From Nymphaea colorata (Eukaryota; Streptophyta; Magnoliopsida; Nymphaeales; Nymphaeaceae): a DNA stretch of 64,000 nt. Numbering within the stretch: the stretch's first letter is position 1; every line of letters starts with the position of its first letter. Below are positions 12,681 through 24,043 of the stretch, piece after piece. Location: NCBI RefSeq assembly GCF_008831285.2, contig NC_045150.1:1748001-1812000 (forward strand), read 5' to 3'. The notes beneath the pieces were generated by a model. The model was not told the DNA's origin and searched no databases. It saw only the letters and a program-made list of their open reading frames with translations. The translations under genes and the position numbers were made by a program.

Positions 12681-13416
12681 TAATCATTATGTAGATCTGC
12701 AAAATGAAACACACTAACACACACAATAGTGAGAAGCTTATACAAGAACTATATGCAGGCAGTCAAACTCCACCTCAATATACTGGCCATGTAAATGTAA
12801 GACAGAGTTGTCATAAGTAGTGGCTCCCTGTGGAATAAATAGATTGATGTGCACTATGTATGACACCTCTTATTACGGAAGTAACAATTGGTGCCTGGGA
12901 GAGAGAATAAATAACAGTTATTTTTCTAGTTTTAAGTGCAGGAATTTTTTGGTCTCCAAAATTGGGCTCCAGAATGCATGAATGCAGCAACTGACTGACT
13001 AGTTTGATCTTCAAAGTGTGGAAGGTGTTGAGGCAAGAATACTAAAAAGTAATGTTTTTGTCCAATTCAAATTGCACATGTTTATGCGATGTATATCACA
13101 AAAATAGTGACTGTACACCTAAGATCCTACATGTCCTTGCGGGTCATCATTTGTATCTGGAATTTAGGAATCTGTACTTTGGGAAGACAAGATTATAATG
13201 TTGCAATGTGTGACGCCATGGACAAGAAGGTGAAACCATAGGGAGAAGGGACCAACAGCTCCAATGATCCTGGAACGAGCATGCGCTTGACGTTTGTTTG
13301 TATTTTACAAGCCTTAAATGTCTGAATCCCACAGATAATGGATAATAATTTGATATGGTAGTTTCTTGAATTTGGAGTTGGAACTTTCATTACCGAGCAA
13401 AAAATGGTTCTCACAA

Positions 13417-13773
13417 TGCGCCAACTTTAGCCGTCTATTGCTCTCATGCCAAGGATGGGATCCGCGCCATGAAGAACTTGGTGAGATGGCTTGTGACGCC
13501 TTGTCTCCTAATGATTATACAAAAATCGCTTTGCCAGATAGCAACCCCGGCTAATCAAAACACTAAGATGAGGTACAAATGGGGATAACCCTTCCCAACT
13601 CTCAACTATTAATACAATAAAATTCCCAATAGGTTGTACACGTGTCTGATACTCGACAAACCATATATGCGTCATACATTCAAGCACATCATCCAAACCA
13701 CGTACACAATCCTTAGCAATCAAACCACACCCTTCTCCGGACGACTAGTCAAGTGTATGAGCTGGGAGTGAAC
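13417..13773 (-). repeat. LTR-like copy 1 of the outer minus-strand element
   Basis: The stretch from TGCGCCAACTTTAGCC to about GAGTGAACCT is repeated at 27437-27812 with substitutions and small indels. Shared landmarks include GATGGGATCCG, AACTTGGTGAGATGGC and ACTCTCAACTATTAAT. Orientation is taken from the primer site next to copy 2, making this the 3' LTR on the minus strand. The right boundary is unclear because the large Ty3 element begins 14 bp further on. Confidence 0.7.
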
Positions 13774-13781
13774 CTTCGACT

Positions 13782-13786
13782 CTAAG
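13782..13786 (+). repeat. Target site duplication (left) of the large Ty3 element
   Basis: CTAAG immediately precedes the left LTR; CTAGG immediately follows the right LTR at 24039-24043. Four of five bases agree, consistent with an old 5-bp duplication made by a retroviral-type integrase. Confidence 0.6.
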
Positions 13787-16700
13787 TGTAAGCTTTATTT
13801 CTCGGCGGGTTAGGTGGAGCGGTCTAGACCCGGACCCGAGCTCCATGCGTGAAGGGTCCTGACGTCACCCTCTTCTCCCTTGTCTTCCTTTTCGTTCTTT
13901 CCTCTACTACGTCGTAAAAAAGAAATAGGAGGCGGGAGGAACAGCTGACGACGGAGGGTGTGGCAGCGGCGACGCTTGGGCCAACAGAGGAAGGGCGACG
14001 GCGGTAGCGATGGCGTTGCATAGGTAAGCCGTCGGTCTCTCTCCATGTCCTTTTATTTCTTCATTCTTCCCCTCTGCCATTCTCACGCACTCTTGCCCTC
14101 TTCGTCTGTCTCTCCCCTCTTCCTCCCACGCTCCTCACATGCCCTCTCTCTGCCCGTCTCTCTCATTCTCTGCATTTTCTCTCTTTGTCTCTTCCTTCTT
14201 TCTTTCTTCTTCTTCTCCCTTTTTGTTGTTCTCTGTCAGTCCATCCCCTTTGTCTAAACTCCCTCTGCTCATCTCCCCTCTTTGTTTTCACTCTCTTCTG
14301 CCCACACTCTCTTCGGTCGAACTCTCTCCTTACCACCAGCTCACTTCCTCACTGTCTCTCCTGCGCTACCCTCTCTCCACCGCTAGACCCACTCTCACAG
14401 TCTTTCCCTCTCCCTCAACCGAGTGCTCTCCCTCTCTGTTTTGGGTCTCCTCTGTCTCTCTTAGCCAAACCTCATTCTCACAGACGAATGCCTTCTTCTA
14501 ACCGCATACCCCTCTTTTGATATCTCTTCTGCAAAACCTCACCCTATTTACTGTTGTTTGGTTTGTATTTCAGCTAGGGAAGTCCATCTTCGCCCTTCTA
14601 CCACCAATTGGGCAGTGTTGGTGGCTGCAGCTGTAAGCAATCATTGGCATTGGCGCTTGATCGAACTTTTGAGGTGGTTGTTGGGAACACTACGACAGTT
14701 CGGACTCTAAGATTGGGGTGTTGGAGGCCTAACCGAGCCTAAATCAACTAATATTACCTATTAGGGCTTGTATAATTAATGATTGAGCATGCTAGTCTCA
14801 TGATTCGATGGTTTGGAATGGATATTAGTGATGTTTCTATTTTGGAAAAAGTTTATGGAGGACGAGGATCTACGTGTATAATTGTCTTTTTAGCATGATA
14901 AGTTGATTCTCGAAGCGATTTAAAAACATGATGGAGATTTTGACGATGTTGGGAAGGTTTAGAACCGTGTTAGCGAACTCGTGAAGTAGGTATGTTAGGG
15001 AGACGGCTCAACTAGGGGAGCAAGAGAGAAACAGATTAGTAATTGGTTCAAATCAAAAGTGTAGAGCTTAAATCATTCGGTGACAACCTCAAAGAGTTGG
15101 GAAGAAGCCCATTGGAAGGCTTTGTTGGTCGACACTACCCGTCGACACCCTCTTGAGGCAATGACATGCCTCAATGATTATGTTTCATACTTGTGTAAAT
15201 TGTATAGCGAAGCGAGTAAAGAACTTATCGCTTGATTGTGTTTGCAGGTACACTGAGCATGTCCAGTTGACCTTGAGCGACCAGATTCAAAGCTCAAGGC
15301 ATTTTTGGGTATTTTGGCGACATGCGTCAGGTATGGTAGCATTCCAAGCAAATCCCTGCCTGGGGCCAACTTTTGAATGTGTGTTTTCATGATCCTTGTA
15401 TCTGTGATTGTGATGTGATTGAATGAATGTATACATGGGAATTGAATACTTATGTGATAAGTTTTGTTTTGAAAATTACTACGCAATTGCATGTGCATGC
15501 TAGAATTGATAACTGCTTAGGAAAGATGACGTGGGATATCGAGTCGAGTATCTTATCGACCTCAATTGTGTATTAGAAAACATCCTAGAATGATAACTGC
15601 CTATGACAATTACAAGCCAATCACGGATTCAGACTACTTTTCTTGCTTCGGTTAAGTTTTGAAAGATATGATCGATGTGTTGTGTGATGTGAATGTTGCA
15701 ATGTTTCGTATGCAGTGCAATGGATATGATAGAATGAATGAAATTGAAGGGTAGTTGTACATGTAATGTTATGATGGCTAGCTAAGAATGTTAATTATAT
15801 GTGTAGTACTTGTGTGGAGCCATTTAGAAGTATAGGTGTACTCGTGGAGTGAACCAACCTCATGAGCTAGTCGGTCATTTTGTGAATGTGTAATCATAAT
15901 GACAAGTTAGAAAGAATAAGAGATGTGAGGCTAGTGGGTTGTGGCAATGTGTTTGTGAGTTGTTCCACCTTCGCTACTGGTCTCTCCTATTCGGAGCGCA
16001 GGCAGTGCAAGGCCCAAGGTATTGTTCTGTGATGTGCTTGGAGCGTTGGGCTCCCGCCTTCTCAAACTAGGTGTCCTAGGAAAGGTTGAGTACATCTTCT
16101 TAAAATTCACACATCCATGGACGAGTACTCTTCCGCTGCAGCGTGAATGGATCCATATTGTTCGGGCCACCACAAGGGTTGTCTCCTGGCTGTTGGCCAC
16201 CTGCAGTGCACATGCCTGTGTTTGCGCCTACAGGAACTGTCAATTCACTATAGTTAATGTAAATGAAAAAAATTAGAATGAAGTGAATGAGAATGAAATG
16301 TTTTTGCATGAGTTGCATGTGATTTGTAAATGTGTTATTGTGACCATTGAGTGACCTTCACATGTCTTGGTATATGTGAGGGGCTTCCATGTCAAATCAT
16401 GTGAATGTATGCCCTATGACAACATGATAGTGATTTGTTTTCATTTTGTTGTATCTCATAATTGAACCCTCACCTTAGAGGGTTACTGCGAAGGTTAAGC
16501 CTTAAGTTGTCTTTCTTTTGGAGGTTTTTGCCCGAACCGGAGCAGCAGGTTGATCAGATGGCTCTACTCACATCCTACTAGGGAGGTTTTGGGTCCATGG
16601 TGGTGCCGGCGCGTCGTGTTTTGGTCTTATTGATGTCTTGCTTTTGTTAGGCATCAATATTGTGGTTTTGGGGCATTTTTGTCATATGGGTTATCAAGAA

Positions 16701-16868
16701 ATGTGAAGTAATTTTGTATGAACAAGAATTATTTATATAATGGAAAGTTTGCCTCATTGTTTTGAATTTTGTAGTTCTTTTTCTTTTGAATTGTTGTGTC
16801 GTTGCACTTCAATGTTTTATGTTTTAACCAAAAAAATTATTTGAGGGTCAAAGGGTTGGGGTGTGACA
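13787..16868 (+). repeat. Left LTR of the Tekay-like element (3.1 kb)
   Basis: Starts TGTAAG and ends GTGTGACA. It aligns along its length with 20161-24038 (for example GGCGGGTT, GACCCGGA, GCATGCTAGTCTCATG, TAAGCAATCATTGGC). It contains a CT-rich stretch at about 14045-14500 that yields long Ser/Leu/Pro open frames without coding meaning. Removing the 691 bp added by an insertion from the right LTR leaves lengths of 3082 and 3187 bp, so the two LTRs match well in size. Confidence 0.85.
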
Positions 16869-16890
16869 ACTTTGGTGTCAGAGTTGTGGC
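16857..16890 (+). other. Degenerate primer binding site of the Tekay-like element
   Basis: Just inside the left LTR, TTTGGTGTCAGAGTT resembles the initiator-Met site TTGGTATCAGAGCC used by many plant LTR elements, with a few substitutions. Confidence 0.55.
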
Positions 16891-17104
16891 AAAACCCTAT
16901 TATGGATGCGAGTTAAAGTCTATCTATGAAGCCGTGTTGGCCAGGTACGTGTTATTTGAGTTTGCTTTCATTGAAGTTTTAATTTTACTATGATATATAC
17001 ATATGTGATGGATTGATGTCTTGATGATTGTGATGCATCTTTGCAAATGAGACTTGTAAAAGTTGTCTCAGACTTTGTAATGAAAATGACAGTTTTTGTT
17101 TGTA

Positions 17105-18066
17105 CTGATAGAGTACCAACGTAGGGGTAAGAAGCGAGTTGGGCCGGCTGCAGAGGCACAAAAAGAGTCAAGTTCAACCCATTCTGATGCGCATACCCCA
17201 TTGGATGATAGTACGTCAGGGCAATAGTCTGCCCAGACTAATGTGAGTGCCCAATCCCCACCAGGGCAGACCCCACCTATTGATCAACAGATTATACTGT
17301 TGACAACCTTGCAGACACTGACCTCGCTAGTATAATCGATGGTGAGTCATGCATCTCCTACAGGAGACACTACTGCACCACTTAAGGAGAAGGCAACTTT
17401 GGTGTCATTCAAGCAATTTATGTCAATGCAGCTGTCTGTCTTTACTAGAGATAGCAGTCCAGACAAGACAGAGGAATAGATTGAAGATGCTGAACACATC
17501 TTTGAGCTTCTGAAGATGCCAGAAGGAGACAACGTGAATTATGACTCTTATTTGTTGAAATGTGATGCCAAAAGATAGTGGTAATCAACCCGTGAGATCT
17601 GATTTGTAGGCCAATAGTCGATCTCATGAAAGTAATTTAGAGGGTCGTTCTTCAGCACTTACTTCCTAACACATGCCAGAAACATGAAGATGCATGGATT
17701 TCTTGAGTTGCAGCAAAATCATATGAGCTTGAAAGAATATGTTATCAAGTATCGGCACTTGGAGGTGTATTGTCTGCACCTCTACACCACAGATGAGGCT
17801 AGAATAGAGAAGTTTGTACATGGACTGTGTGATGGGCTGCGAAGCAAAGTTATGTCCAACAGACCTCACGATTTGGAGGAGGTGGTCACCATGACTAGAC
17901 GCATGGAAGAAGATTGGGCGAAGACTCAAAATGACCACAAGAAGAGAGACCAGCACTCACATGGTGGGCGGACGCATGTCAAGCACCACCACTTTGCAGG
18001 CAGGGCAAAGCCTTATGAGAGGCGTGATGACCGAACATTTTGGCAGAATAAGTCATCTTTTGAACA
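17105..18066 (+). pseudogene. Ty3 gag (capsid) remnant of the Tekay-like element
   Basis: Plus-strand coding similarity begins near RRGKKRVGPAA, runs through FKQFMSMQ, SPDKTEE and AEHIFELLKM, and continues in an open segment at 17684-18070 with FLELQQNHMSLKEYV and FVHGLCDGLRSKV, the conserved retrotransposon gag fold. Several in-frame stops occur before 17684, for example where EEWIED is expected but W is TAG. The frame ends at 18070, just past a rearrangement breakpoint near 18066, before the zinc knuckle. Confidence 0.8.
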
Positions 18067-18434
18067 TTAGAATGACCGGCTTTGGGCTTCTTCAACACTT
18101 TTTCTCGTATTATGGGGCAATCTTTGATGAAGTGTCTCATCCCTCCACAGTGTAAACACGCACCCGTCTCTCGATAACACGGCTTCTTAGAGTGCACACA
18201 TGAACAAGTGGGGCACCTCGGTGTAGTCGGAGTAGTCACTGCCCCTGTATTGAGATCCTTTTGAGAGAATATGTACTTTAATGACTTGTGGTGGCGGATG
18301 GTTTGAGCAAACAAACTATGACAACGATGTGCAGTATATTGACTCGTTCTTGGACATTCTTGCATGATATGATAGCATTGTAGTCTCACCTTTGTGACGA
18401 GAACAAAGCAACAATGACTGTCTTGATACAACAT
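18067..18434 (-). pseudogene. Inverted segment carrying the gag zinc knuckle
   Basis: The minus strand here encodes CPTCSCVHSKKPC and then CLHCGGMRHFIKDC, a CX2CX4HX4C knuckle of Ty3 gag. The surrounding element is on the plus strand, so this block is inverted relative to gag upstream and integrase downstream. The left breakpoint is about 18066, directly after gag capsid; the right is about 18434, where plus-strand pol sequence resumes. The order gag / inverted knuckle / integrase shows both an inversion and loss of PR-RT. Confidence 0.75.
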
Positions 18435-20110
18435 CCTCTGTTAGAAGAGCTTATATTGAAGCAAAAGGAATATCCTAATTTTGCTAAAAATACAAAAGAA
18501 AGTAAAAAGACAAATTCTTCTTCGTATCAAGATGAAGATGGTTCATTGTAGTTTTGACAAAGATTGTGGGTCCCTAGAGATGTAGGGCTGAAGTGCTAGT
18601 TGCTTGATAAAGCTCACAAATCCAAATTTGCTATACACCCTGGCAGTACAAAGATGTTTCAGGATATGAAAAAAAAATTTTGGTGGCTTGGAATGAAGCG
18701 TGAAATTGCAGAATATGTAGCGAAGTGCTTAGTTTGCCAGCGGGTTGAGGCAAAACATCAACGACCAGGAGGCTTGTTGCCGAGGATTGATATTCCAGTG
18801 TAGAAATGTGAGGACATTACGATGGATTTTGTGGTTGGTTTGCCTCACACCACAAGGCAACATGATGTCATATAAGTGATTGTTGATCGACTTACAAAGT
18901 CAGCTTATTTTCTGCCAATCAGAATCAGTCATTCATTGGAAAGTTTCGCAGAGTTATATATTGGAAAGATAGTGAGATTGCATGGAGTGCCAAAGTCTAT
19001 TATTGTAGATCGAGATGCACGTTTTACCCCTATGTTTTGAAGGCAATTGCAAAAGACATTGGGTACCACGCTTAAGCTAAGTACAACATTTCACACCCAA
19101 ACTGATGGCAATTTGAGAGGACCATTTAGACCTTAGAGAACATGTTATGTGCTTGTGGTTTGGACTGAAAGAGAGAATGAGATAAACATGTGAAATTGGC
19201 AGAGTTTGCATATAACAACAGTTACCACTCTAGTATCTGAATGACATCTTTTGAAGTTTTGTATAGAAGGCCATGCAGATCGCCAACTTGTTGGACCGAA
19301 ATGAGTGATGACAAGATCGCGACCCCTTTGGTATTGCAATCTTACACCGAACAAGTACAATTGATAAGGAAAAAAAAGTTGACTGCTCAGAGTAGACATA
19401 AAAGTTATGCCGACAATAGACATGGCTTTTGAAGTTGGTGATCATGTGTTCTTGAAAATTTCACCTATTAAAAGCATTTTTCGATTCAGTATTAAGGGAA
19501 AGTTGAACCCAAGATTCATCAGACCTTTAGACATATTAGAGAGGATCGGAGATGTGGCATACAGATTGACACTACCACGTAATTTGAGTCATATTCATGA
19601 CGTTTTCCATGTTTTCATGCTCTGAAAGTACGTATCGGATCCTACACATGTGATAAATTTTCAAGGTATTCAAATGCACGATCATTTGACGATGGTAGAA
19701 AAACCTATTAAAATTATGGATCAAAGAGAGCAAGTGTTTCGCACTAAGAGAATTCCTTTAGTGTAAGGGTGGGTATCGGGCCCGTCGGGCCGGTCAGCCC
19801 GGGCCGTTTAAAAATAAAAAATAAATTTTTAATTATAAAATATTTTTTTTCAAATATAAAATATATTTGTTAATAATAAATATATATTATTAAAACAAAA
19901 AAATTAAAAAAATATTTTTTAATCTTAAATGGGCCGAATCAGCTTGGGCCAGGTTTTTCTCGGCTTGGACCCGGGTCCGACCGGGCTGGCCCGGACTGAC
20001 GCCCAGACCCACTTTAGTGAAAGTGGAATGACAACAACATGAGTTGAAGGAGAGCACAGTGAAACTAGAGGCGAATATACGAAAAAAGTATCTACACTTG
20101 TTCTTGCATT
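18435..20110 (+). pseudogene. Ty3 integrase and C-terminal region (chromovirus type), defective
   Basis: Coding similarity starts with PLLEELILKQKEYPNF and passes VPRDVGLK. It then reaches the integrase zinc-binding module: HPGSTKMFQD, FWWLGMKREIAEYV, CLVCQRVEA. The catalytic core follows (DFVVGLP, VDRLTKSAYF, IVDRDARF), then VGDHVFLKISP and KGKLNPRFIRP with DVAYRLTLP of the GPY/F-like region. Stops and frameshifts are present, for example after IDIPV at 18801. A 248-bp hAT-like insertion splits the C-terminal end at 19764. Sequence after it resumes with HELKESTVKLEA. Confidence 0.82.
19756..20019. mobile_element. hAT-like non-autonomous element 1 with perfect 8-bp target duplication
   Basis: The element occupies 19764-20011 (248 bp). 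Its flanks are the perfect direct repeat CTTTAGTG (19756-19763 and 20012-20019). The ends are TAAGGGTGGGTATCGGGCC and, reverse-complemented, TGGGTCTGGGCGTCAGTCC, an imperfect inverted repeat followed by GGCCCG-rich subterminal motifs around an AT-rich core. Eight-base duplications and this type of end are characteristic of plant hAT elements. Removing the insertion restores the integrase C-terminal frame at this point. Confidence 0.85.
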
Positions 20111-20144
20111 GAGGTATAATCTAAATTTCGAGGATGAAATTTTA

Positions 20145-20160
20145 TTTAAGGAGGGTAGGA
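20145..20160 (+). other. Polypurine tract of the Tekay-like element
   Basis: TTTAAGGAGGGTAGGA lies directly before the right LTR start TGTAACG, following the conserved ATTTCGAGGATGAAATT context typical of this lineage. It marks the plus-strand priming site and fixes the LTR boundary at 20161. Confidence 0.8.
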
Positions 20161-23100
20161 TGTAACGCCTTATATCTTGGCGGGTTTGGTGGAGCGGGTC
20201 CAGACCCGGAACCGAGCTCCACGCGTGAACGTCCCGACGTCGTCCTGTTCTTCCTCGCCTTTTCCTCTTCTCCCTCCTCTTCCTCTTTGTTCCTTCCTCT
20301 ACTGCGTCGCAAAGAAGAAACAAGAGGCAGGAAGAACAGCCGATGACGGAGGGTGTGGCAACGGCGACGCTTGGGCCAACGGAGGAAGGGCGATGGCGGT
20401 AGCGACGGCATTGCATAGGTAAGCTGTCGGTCTCTCTCCCTGTCCTTTTATTTCTTCCTTCTTCTCCTCTACCATTCTCACGCACTCTCGCCCTCTTCGT
20501 CTGTCTCTCCCCTCTTCCTCCCACACTCCTCACACACCCTCTCTCTGCCCGTCTCTCTCATTCTCTGCATTTTCTCTCTCTGTCTCTTCTTTCTTCTTCT
20601 TCCTTTTTGTTGTTCTCTGTCGGTCCATCCGCTTTGTCTGAACTCCCTCTGCTCGTCTCCCCTCTTTGTTTTCACTCTCTTCTGCCCACACTCTCTTCGG
20701 TCGAACTCTCTCCTTACCGCCAGCTCATTTCCTCACTGTCTCTCCTGCGCTACCCTCTCTCCACCGCTAGACCCACTCTCACAGTCTTTCCCTCTCCCTC
20801 AACCGAGTGCTCTCCCTCTCTATTTTGGGTCTCCTCTGTCTCTCTTAGCCAAACCTCATTCTCACAGACGAATGCCTTCTTCTAACCGCATACCCCTCTT
20901 TTGATATCTCTTCTACAAAACCTCACCCTATTTACTGCTGTTTGGTTGGATTTCAGCTAGGGAAGTCCATCTTCCCCCTTCTACCACCAATTGGGTAGGC
21001 CTGGGCATCAGACCGGGCCCGGCCCGATAGCATGGGTCTCGGCCCGGGCCCGGGCCGATAGCCTGGGTCTCGAGCCTGGCCCGGCCCGGCCCGTCGGGCT
21101 GCTCAGCGCAGCCCGGACCCAGCCCGGCCCGCCCAGCCCGCCCAGCCCAGCCCTCCTGACCGCCTTTTCCCCGCCGTCCCGACCCTTTCCCCCTCCCGAC
21201 CACCTTTCCCCCGCCCTCCCGTCGCGCTCCGATGGAGGAGGAGGGAGAGGGGGAGCGGGAGCAGAGAGGAAGAGGTAGAGGGGGAGCGGGGAGCAGAGAG
21301 TAAGAGGTAGAGGGGGAGAGGGAGAGAGAGAGAGAGCGGAGTGGGGGAGCGGGAGCAGAGAGGAGGAGTGGAGAGGGGGAGCGGGAGCAGAGAGCCAGAG
21401 AGGGAGAGGGATTGGGGAATCAGAGAGGGAGAGGGAGAGGGGGAGCGGAGAGGGAGAGAGAGAGGGGGAGGGGGAGGGGGAGAGGGAGAGGGGGACGGGA
21501 AGGGGGAGCGGAGAGGGAGAGGGAGAGGGGGAGGGGGAGCGGAGAGAGAGAGAGCGAGAGGGGAGAGGGAGAGGGGGAGCAGAGAGAGTGAGGGAGTCGG
21601 GCCGGGCTGGCCTATCGGGTCCGGCCCGTGCCAGGTCTTCCCCGGCCCAGCGGTGGCCCGGCCCGATGCCCAGACCTACAATTGGGTGGTGTTGTTGGCG
21701 GTGGCTGTGAACAATCATTGGCATTGGCGCTTGATCAAACTTTTGAGGTGGTTGTCGGAAACACTACGACAGTTCGGACTCTAAGATTGGGCTGTGCGAG
21801 GCCTAACCGAACCTAAATCAATTAATATTTCCTATTAGGGTTTGTATAATTAATGATTGAGCATGCTAGTCTCATGATTCGATGATTTGGAATAGATATT
21901 AGTGATATTGCTATTTTGAAAAAAGTTTATGACTGTTTTGAGAAGGATGAGGATCTACGTGTATAATTGTCTTTTTAGCATGATAAGTTGATTCTCGAAG
22001 CGATTTGGAAACATGATGGAGATTTTGACGATGTTGGGAAGGTTTAGAACCGTGTTAGCGAACTCGTGAAGTATGCTTTTATTGATGTGCATGCACGTCA
22101 TTTGTTGAGAAATGTCATTTGTTGAGAAATAGTAGGTATGTTAGGAAGATGGCTCAACTAGGGGAGCAAGGGAGAAACATAACAGTGATTGGTTCAAATC
22201 AAAAGCACAGAGCATAAATAATTTGGTGACAACTTCAAAGAGTTGGGAAGAAGCCCATTAGAGGGCTTTGTGGGTCGATACTACCCGTTGACACCCTATT
22301 GAGGCAATGACATGCATCAGTGATTATGTTTCATACTTGTGTAAATTGTATAGCGAAGCGAGTAAAGAACTTATCGCTTGATTGTATTTGCAGGTACACT
22401 GGGCATGTCTAGTTGACCTTCAGTGACTAGATTCGAAGCTCAATGCATTTTTGGGTATTTTGGCGACATGCGTCAGGTATGGTAGTATTCCAAGCAAATC
22501 CCTGTCTGGGGCCAACTTTTGAATGTGTGTTTTCATGATCATTGGATCTGTGATTGTGATGTGATTGAATGAATGTATACATGGGAGTTGAATACTTATG
22601 TGATAAGTTTTGTTTTGAAAATTACTACGCAATTGCATGTGCATGCTATAATTGATAACTGCTTAGGACAGATGACGTGGAGTATTGAGTCGAATATCTC
22701 ATCGACCCCAATTGTGTATTAGAAAGCATCTTAGAATGATAACTGCATATGACATTACAAGTCAATCACAAATCGAGACTACTTTTCGTGCTTCGACTAA
22801 GTTTTGAAAGATATGATCGATGTGTTGAGTGATGTGAATGTTGTAATGTTTCGTTTGCAGTACCATGGACACGATAGAATGAATAAAATTGAAGGGTAGT
22901 TGTACTTGTAATGTTTTGACGGCTAGCTAAGAGTGTTAATTATATGTGTAGCCCTCGTATGGAGGCATTTGGAGGTATGGGTGTACTCGTGAAGTGAACC
23001 AACCTCATGAGTTAGTAAGTCATTTTGTGAATGTGTAATCATAGTAACAAGTAAGAAAGAATAAGATATAAGAGGCTAGTGGGTTGTGGCAATGTGTTTG

Positions 23101-24038
23101 GGAGTTGTCCCACCTTCGCTACTGGTCTCTCCTATTCGGAGTGCAAGCAGTGCAAGGCCCCAGGGTATTGTTCTGTAATGTGCTTGGAGCGTTGGGCTCC
23201 CGCTTTCCCAAACTATGTGTCATAGGAAAGGTTGAGTACCTCTTCTTGAAATTCACACATCCATGAACGAGTACTCTTTCGCTGCGGCGTGAATGGATCC
23301 ATATTCTTCGGGCCGCCACAAGGGTTGTCTCCCGGCTGTAGGCCACCCGCGGCGCACGTGCCTGTATTTGCACCCATAGAAATTGTCAATTCACTAGAGT
23401 TAATGTAAATAAAAAGAATGAGAATGAAATGAATGAGAATGCAATGTTTATGCATGAGTTGCATGTGGTTTGTGAATGTGTTATTGTGACCATTGAGTGC
23501 CCTTCACATGTCATGGTATATGTGAGGGGCTTCCATGTCAAGTCATGTGAATGTATGCCCTATCACGACATGATAGTGATTTGCTTTCATTTTGTTATAT
23601 CTCATAATTGAGCCATCACCTTAGAGGGTTAGAGATTTATCTGACTTGTTGTCATACTGCGAAGATTAAGCCTTCAGTTGTCTTTCTTTTTTAAGTTTTG
23701 GCAAACCCATGGCAGTAGGTTGATCAAATGACTGTACTCACATCCTACTGGGGAGGTTTTGGGTCTATGGTAGTGTCGGTGTGTCGTGTTTTGGTTATAG
23801 TGATGTCTTTCTTTTATTAGACATCAATATTGTGGTTTTGAAGCTCTTTTGTCATATGGGTTATGAAGAAATGTGAAGTGATTTTGTATGAAACATAGTT
23901 ATTTATATAATAGGAAGTGTGCCCCATTGTTTTGAATTGCATAGCTGCTTTTCTTTTGAATTGTTGTGTCTTTGTACCTCAATATTTTATGTTTTAACAA
24001 AAAAAATTATTTGAGGGTCAAAGGGTTGGGGTGTAACA
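20161..24038 (+). repeat. Right LTR of the Tekay-like element (3.9 kb with insertion)
   Basis: Starts TGTAACG and ends GTGTAACA; homologous throughout to 13787-16868. It carries the second hAT-like insertion (20996-21678) and a few small indels, including extra sequence near 22065-22135. Frequent single-base differences from the left LTR indicate an old insertion. Confidence 0.85.
20988..21686. mobile_element. hAT-like non-autonomous element 2 with perfect 8-bp target duplication and GA-rich core
   Basis: The element is 20996-21678 (683 bp), flanked by CAATTGGG at 20988-20995 and 21679-21686. The empty site is seen at the matching position of the left LTR (CACCAATTGGGCAGTG). The ends are TAGGCCTGGGCATCAGACC and, reverse-complemented, TAGGTCTGGGCATCGGGCC. 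GGCCCG-rich subterminal tracts flank a core of about 400 bp made of GAGAGGGGGAGCGG-like repeats. Long open frames in the core are low complexity and non-coding. Confidence 0.88.
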
Positions 24039-24043
24039 CTAGG

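Larger units (their letters stand above)
13787..24038 (+). mobile_element. Tekay/Del-like Ty3/gypsy retrotransposon with very long LTRs, defective
   Basis: A single insertion of about 10.2 kb: left LTR 13787-16868, internal region 16869-20160, right LTR 20161-24038. The polypurine tract TTTAAGGAGGGTAGGA abuts the right LTR. The internal region keeps gag, part of the RNase H-integrase linker, and integrase, but protease, reverse transcriptase and most RNase H are missing. Integrase wording (HPGSTKMFQD, CLVCQ, VGDHVFLKISP) is that of plant Tekay/Del chromoviruses. Multiple stops show that it is dead. Two hAT-like elements sit inside it. Confidence 0.88.

Noticed and set aside
14045..14520. Ser/Leu/Pro-rich plus-strand frames of about 110-120 aa
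   Set aside because: They lie in the CT-rich part of an LTR and recur in altered form in the other LTR; composition only.
21008..21724. 238-aa Ser/Pro/Leu-rich minus-strand frame and the matching Glu/Arg/Gly frame on plus
   Set aside because: Both follow from the GA-rich core of a hAT-like element.
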